Assembly (NCBI GenBank): GCA_002373555.1
Contig: DFKM01000079.1
Span: 1 to 9,505 of the forward strand
Direction of reading: 5' to 3'
DNA length: 9,505 bases
Source: Lachnospiraceae bacterium UBA3645
GTDB taxonomy: Bacteria; Bacillota; Clostridia; Lachnospirales; Lachnospiraceae
A model generated the notes under the pieces. That model worked only from the letters and a program-made list of their open reading frames with translations. It did not search any database and had not been told where the DNA came from. Shown here one piece after another: positions 6,097 to 9,505 of the stretch (position 1 is the first letter of the stretch; every line of letters begins with the position of its first letter). The translations under genes were made by a program, and so were the position numbers.

Positions 6097-7016
6097 TTTC
6101 CGAACACGATCTCCCTGGTCAGATCCGCAGGGATCCTGGCGGAAATGACATCCCGGATCAGGCCTCTTTCATACGGATCGAATGTCTTGTTCACAATGCA
6201 CATGGAAAGCGCATCCCCGGACGTCAGACCCTGTTCCATCAGCGCCAGGGCATCCAGGAGTCCCCGGAGATCCAGCGCCGCATCGGAGATCTCCGCGCTT
6301 TCGGCTTTCTTCTGCAGTTCTTCGTACAGCCTTACGAACTGACCGCAGATGTTTCCGTTGATGTCCGGATACCGTCTGGAAATGAGCTTGTTCAGATCCT
6401 CCCCGGAGATCAGCGGCATATCCACGACGGCAAAACGCGAGGTCAGCGCTGCATTCAGATCTCTGGTACCTGCATAACCATAGTTCATCGTCGCAATGAA
6501 CCGGGTCTCTTCCTGCAGGTCGATCTTATCGTATCCCGGGACATCGATGCTGCGGCGGAAATCCAGCGCCGCATGCAGAACGGCGAGCGCCTCGTTTTTC
6601 GCCATATTGATCTCGTCCAGGATCCCGAAGCCGCCCTTCCTTGCGCACAGCCAGACCGGACCGGGACGGAACACCACTTCCTGTCCGTTGTAGGTATCCG
6701 TGCCGATCAGATAGGCCGCATCAGCGTTCACATGGAAGGAAACATTCCACATCGGGCGGCCGAACAGCGCCGCCAGATTCTCTGCCAGCACATTTTTACC
6801 GGTCGCCTTCGGGCCCGCAAGCAGGAGATTCTGGCCGGCCAGCAGTGCGGAAAGCGCCAGCTCCCATGTTTTCTTTCCATAATAATAGTACTCCGGCACG
6901 GGGATCCTTCCGCGCTCCGCTTCCGGCGCCGGGTGCTTTTCGGTGAACGCTCTTACACGGGCAAGCATCCCGGGATCAATGCCTTCGGATTCCAGAAACA
7001 ACAGCAGTTCTTCCAT
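6093..7016 (-). CDS. MoxR-family AAA+ ATPase
   Basis: This 307-aa ATPase is expected to use ATP hydrolysis to remodel or assemble a client enzyme together with the VWA protein encoded next. The AAA+ core has Walker A GPKATGKN (68-75), Walker B GILDEIN (131-137) with Asp134 and Glu135, sensor-1 Asn178 in ATMNYG, and a likely arginine finger, Arg194, in LTSRF. The family's usual Walker A is closer to GPPGTGKT, so the ATKN variant is mildly unusual but keeps the key Gly and Lys. Start choice is uncertain. The ATG at 7016 has GGAG at 7023-7026 and the same GATCATTATG context as the [2Fe-2S] gene. An in-frame ATG at 7085 overlaps the previous stop as TGATG and would add 23 residues of atypical sequence. 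The stop overlaps the VWA start by four bases. Confidence 0.88.
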   Translation of the reverse strand: MEELLLFLESEGIDPGMLARVRAFTEKHPAPEAERGRIPVPEYYYYGKKTWELALSALLAGQNLLLAGPKATGKNVLAENLAALFGRPMWNVSFHVNADAAYLIGTDTYNGQEVVFRPGPVWLCARKGGFGILDEINMAKNEALAVLHAALDFRRSIDVPGYDKIDLQEETRFIATMNYGYAGTRDLNAALTSRFAVVDMPLISGEDLNKLISRRYPDINGNICGQFVRLYEELQKKAESAEISDAALDLRGLLDALALMEQGLTSGDALSMCIVNKTFDPYERGLIRDVISARIPADLTREIVFGK

Positions 7017-7084
7017 AATGATCTCCATTCTCTTCCGGCAGGACGGGAAGCACGCTTTCTCACGGTTTCCCGCAGCCGCCGTCA

Positions 7085-8098
7085 TCAGTCTTCGTAATCG
7101 CACACCAGGAACAGCGGCTTGATCTCCACCACTTCGTCATGCTCCTCCTGCGTGACCTTCACATCCGCATTCAGGGCGCGGAGATCGCTCTTGACGATCG
7201 CAAGCGCGTATCCTGCCTCCTCAGCCCGGCCGTCGCGGATGACCCGCATCATTCTCTCGAGCACGAGCGCATGCGCATACTGAGCGGGCACGGGAAACGG
7301 TTCCTTCCAGCCGGCAATGTACTGTCTGCTTTTTTCCACGGCCCGGTTCCATTCCGCGTCCGCATACTTTCTGCTGTTGTATTTCCCCGGGAACAGGTTC
7401 GCGGAGAATACGAAGAAAAAGAGAACGCCGCCGCCGAGCAGGAAATACATGCCTGTTCCGGTGCCAGCAAGCAGCCCATACACGCCGTAAACGGCTGCCA
7501 GGATGCCTGCGATGCCGACGATCGTTCCGGCCGCGATCGCCTGCGGCTTCATGTTGTCGACGATCCGTTTCTGTTTTGCCGAGACCGTCAGATCCCGGTA
7601 CACGGCCGGTTCTTTCTGCAGAAATGCTTCCGCTCTCTCCAGATACTGCACGGTCTGCTCCGCCTCGGGCGTCAGCCTGATCTGCGGACGTTTCCGCCGC
7701 TCCGCTTCCGCCGCGGCCAGCCTCTTTTCCGCTTCCGCGCTGTGCGTCGGGACTGCCGGATGTTCCTTCCTGATCATATCCAGAAGCGCGTCCAGCTCGT
7801 TCTCCATTTTGAAATAGCATTCTTTTTCGCGGCCGTTCCCGTACTGTACGACGAGATAGGCCATGGATCCGAACACGCCCCTGCCGGAAAAACCGCCGGC
7901 GCTCATGGCCACCCGTTTGAAGACGCGGCGCACCTCGCCCCAGACGATATAATACCGTATGCTGATATATTTACTGCCGATATACAGTGCTCTCGCACCC
8001 GCACCGCACGGTCCGAATTTCCGCAGGCCCGCACGGTCCGCGGCGAGTTCGTCTTTCTGCAGGATCTGATTTCCAAGTGGTGAAGACGGTAAAAGCAT
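7085..8098 (-). CDS. Uncharacterised membrane protein with two transmembrane helices, first gene of the MoxR/VWA operon
   Basis: I do not recognise a named family with certainty. The 337-aa protein has no signal peptide. Residues about 25-112 are mostly beta-like (ALYIGSKYISIRYYIVW, then RVFKRVAMS, then SMAYLVVQYGNGREKECYF and a closing helix), which suggests a PH-like domain. A charged helical stretch (about 118-182) leads to two hydrophobic helices at about 187-210 and 213-236. A soluble, helical C-terminal region follows, ending in a cluster of acidic and hydrophobic residues (320-337). With two helices both soluble parts should lie on the same, probably cytoplasmic, side. It shares an operon with MoxR and VWA genes, so it may anchor that pair to the membrane; this is inference. 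The start at 8098 has AAGGAGG five nt upstream; a longer frame from 8167 would run through the terminator of the upstream gene and is rejected. Confidence 0.75.
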   Translation of the reverse strand: MLLPSSPLGNQILQKDELAADRAGLRKFGPCGAGARALYIGSKYISIRYYIVWGEVRRVFKRVAMSAGGFSGRGVFGSMAYLVVQYGNGREKECYFKMENELDALLDMIRKEHPAVPTHSAEAEKRLAAAEAERRKRPQIRLTPEAEQTVQYLERAEAFLQKEPAVYRDLTVSAKQKRIVDNMKPQAIAAGTIVGIAGILAAVYGVYGLLAGTGTGMYFLLGGGVLFFFVFSANLFPGKYNSRKYADAEWNRAVEKSRQYIAGWKEPFPVPAQYAHALVLERMMRVIRDGRAEEAGYALAIVKSDLRALNADVKVTQEEHDEVVEIKPLFLVCDYED

Positions 8099-8103
8099 CT
8101 GAA

Positions 8104-8110
8104 CCTCCTT
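8104..8110 (-). promoter_or_regulatory. Ribosome binding site deciding the membrane-protein start
   Basis: AAGGAGG on the minus strand, 5 nt before the ATG at 8098 and immediately downstream of the upstream terminator's T-tract. It fixes the start at 8098 instead of 8167. Confidence 0.85.
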
Positions 8111-8120
8111 CAGGTTTCCG

Positions 8121-8158
8121 AAAAAATACAACGGGGCAGGATATGACTCCTGCCCCGT
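8121..8158 (-). terminator. Intrinsic terminator after the cstA-like gene
   Basis: ACGGGGCAGGA (8131-8141) pairs with TCCTGCCCCGT (8148-8158) in an 11-bp stem around a 6-nt loop. On the minus strand it is followed by TGTA and six T residues (A-run 8121-8126). It starts 37 nt after the cstA-like stop. The T-tract ends 22 nt before the start codon of the next gene, leaving no room for a separate promoter after it. Confidence 0.88.
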
Positions 8159-8165
8159 ATCGTTC

Positions 8166-8171
8166 ATAATA
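8166..8171 (-). promoter_or_regulatory. Possible -10 element upstream of the cassette
   Basis: TATTAT on the minus strand matches the TATAAT consensus at five of six positions. It lies just after the cstA-like stop codon and upstream of the terminator. The hexamer 17 bp before it (CTGCTG) is a poor -35, so the promoter is weakly supported. If used, it would transcribe the terminator hairpin as a leader of the membrane-protein/MoxR/VWA operon. Confidence 0.2.
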
Positions 8172-8195
8172 TGCTTCCGCGGCAGAGACAGCAGC

Positions 8196-9505
8196 TTAAG
8201 CAGCAGCTTTCTTCGCTTTTGAAAGGAAGATTCCCAGGAACACGATCGCTACGATGATGCCCACAGGGTAAGCGATGGTCTTGTTATTCGTGAATACCGG
8301 GATCAGGCCGAGGCACTCGGGCGCCATCATGAAGTAGGTCGCCGAAACGGCGCTCATGAAGGTCGCGGGAACCGCTGTGATCCAGTAGTTCTTCTTATTC
8401 TGTACCAGGTACATGGAGCCGGCCCACAGTACGATCATGGCCAGCGTCTGGTTCGACCAGCTGAAATATCTCCAGATGATCTGATAATCGATGAATCCGA
8501 GCGTGTTGCCGAAGCCCAGGATCGCACCGATGCCGAGGACCGGGATGCAGAGTGCGAGACGGGTCTTCCAGTTGCCCATGTCGAGCTTGAACCAGTCGGC
8601 GATGGTCAGACGGGCGCTTCGGAAAGCCGTATCACCGGAAGTGATCGGGCAGGCGATAACGCCGAGCATTGCAAGGATGATGCCGATCCGTCCCATGGTC
8701 ATGGTGCAGATGGTGTAAACGGTATTCGCATTTCCGCCGCCCATCTCCGCCAGCTGCTCTCCGCCGAGCAGTGTTGCGCCGGCAGCAGCCCAGATCAGAG
8801 CGATGATGCCCTCAGCGACCATGGCGCCGTAGAAGACAAAACGTCCCTGACGCTCGCTCTTTAAGCATCTGGCCATCAGAGGAGACTGTGTGGCATGGAA
8901 ACCGGAGATGGCGCCGCAGGCAACCGTGATGAACATGAATGCCCAGATCGGCGTTCCCTTCGGATGTACGTTCTTAAAGTTCGCCCAGATCTCGGGGATC
9001 GGCTGTCCGCTGGTCAGTGTACCGAAGCAGACGCCGACGGCCATGATGATCAGGCAGATACCGAACAGGGGGTAGATCTTGCCGATGACTTTATCAACAG
9101 AGATAAATGTCGCGATGAAGTAGTAGATCAGGATAATGGCCAGCCAGAATGTCGCCTGTACCACGATGCCGGATTCGATACCGCTGTTCTTGAACAGGGT
9201 GACGAGCAGACCGGCGGGTCCGACGGCGAAAACAGTACCGACCATGATCAGCAGGATGACTGAGAACACACGCATAACGGCCTTCATGGCATCTCCCAGA
9301 TAGATACCGGTCACCTCGGAGATCGAAGCACCGTTGTTCCGCTCGGAAAGCATACCGGCGAAATAATCGTGTACAGCACCTGCAAAGACAGTACCGAACG
9401 TGATCCACAGGAAGACCACAGGTCCCCACATGGCTCCGGACAGCGCACCGAAGATCGGGCCGAGGCCGGCAATATTCAGAAGCTGTACCAGGAACAGCTT
9501 CCATG
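8196..9505 (-). CDS. cstA: CstA-family carbon starvation transporter, 5' end outside the window
   Basis: This is a multi-pass inner-membrane transporter. Characterised relatives take up peptides (CstA) or pyruvate (BtsT, and CstA itself) when preferred carbon is scarce; the substrate here is not decidable. The frame stays open past the first internal ATG (9431) to the window edge. It adds residues reading LVQLLNIAGLGPIFGALSG, the conserved N-terminal signature of the family, so the gene is cut by the window and not truncated in nature. About 436 codons are visible; short-form clostridial CstA proteins are, from memory, near 480 aa, so roughly the first 40-50 residues are missing. About ten or eleven hydrophobic helices are visible, with the family motif AGAVHDYFAGMLS after the first complete ones. 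The C-terminus ends in a basic and alanine tail (SKAKKAAA). It is followed by its own terminator. Confidence 0.92.
   Translation of the reverse strand, partial: WKLFLVQLLNIAGLGPIFGALSGAMWGPVVFLWITFGTVFAGAVHDYFAGMLSERNNGASISEVTGIYLGDAMKAVMRVFSVILLIMVGTVFAVGPAGLLVTLFKNSGIESGIVVQATFWLAIILIYYFIATFISVDKVIGKIYPLFGICLIIMAVGVCFGTLTSGQPIPEIWANFKNVHPKGTPIWAFMFITVACGAISGFHATQSPLMARCLKSERQGRFVFYGAMVAEGIIALIWAAAGATLLGGEQLAEMGGGNANTVYTICTMTMGRIGIILAMLGVIACPITSGDTAFRSARLTIADWFKLDMGNWKTRLALCIPVLGIGAILGFGNTLGFIDYQIIWRYFSWSNQTLAMIVLWAGSMYLVQNKKNYWITAVPATFMSAVSATYFMMAPECLGLIPVFTNNKTIAYPVGIIVAIVFLGIFLSKAKKAAA

Noticed and set aside
8099..8167. Longer N-terminus (from 8167) for the membrane protein
   Set aside because: The added codons run through the intrinsic terminator of the cstA-like gene and through the ribosome binding site of the 8098 start.

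Overview
The window looks like chromosomal DNA of an anaerobic, GC-rich member of the Bacillota (Clostridia, possibly Lachnospiraceae-like). The reasons are strong AGGAGG-type ribosome binding sites, a short-form CstA carbon starvation transporter, a separate three-subunit molybdenum hydroxylase rich in cysteine, and a MoxR/VWA cassette of a type I associate with Clostridia. This placement is an inference from style; no rRNA or other marker gene is present. All seven recognised genes lie on the minus strand, so transcription runs from high to low coordinates.

Layout in the direction of transcription: (1) 9505-8196, a cstA-family transporter whose 5' end lies outside the window, closed by a clear intrinsic terminator (8121-8158). 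(2) 8098-4315, a tightly packed three-gene operon: an uncharacterised membrane protein with two transmembrane helices, a MoxR-family AAA+ ATPase, and a VWA-domain protein of the CoxE/NorD type. It is closed by a strong intrinsic terminator (4230-4274). (3) 4229-4011, a regulatory intergenic region with a second, diverged copy of the terminator hairpin, a perfect 8-bp dyad and repeated TACAGA half-sites. (4) 4010-178, a three-gene operon for a molybdenum hydroxylase of the xanthine dehydrogenase/CO dehydrogenase superfamily, in the order FAD subunit, [2Fe-2S] subunit, molybdopterin subunit. (5) 177-1, a GC-rich hairpin that probably ends the operon, then an imperfect inverted repeat of a dispersed intergenic type.

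How the genes may work together: the hydroxylase should move electrons between an unidentified, probably heterocyclic or aromatic, substrate at the molybdenum centre and an acceptor at FAD, through two [2Fe-2S] clusters. MoxR plus VWA pairs act elsewhere as ATP-driven maturation or activation chaperones; CoxD and CoxE, encoded next to the CO dehydrogenase genes, are the closest precedent. The cassette beside the hydroxylase could therefore help mature it, but a strong terminator separates the two operons, so this is only a hypothesis. The membrane protein may tether the ATPase/VWA pair to the membrane.

The most notable points are the tandem, covarying hairpins at 4162-4274, the operator-like array in front of the hydroxylase operon, the terminator only 22 nt before the start of the cassette's first gene, and the uncharacterised membrane partner.
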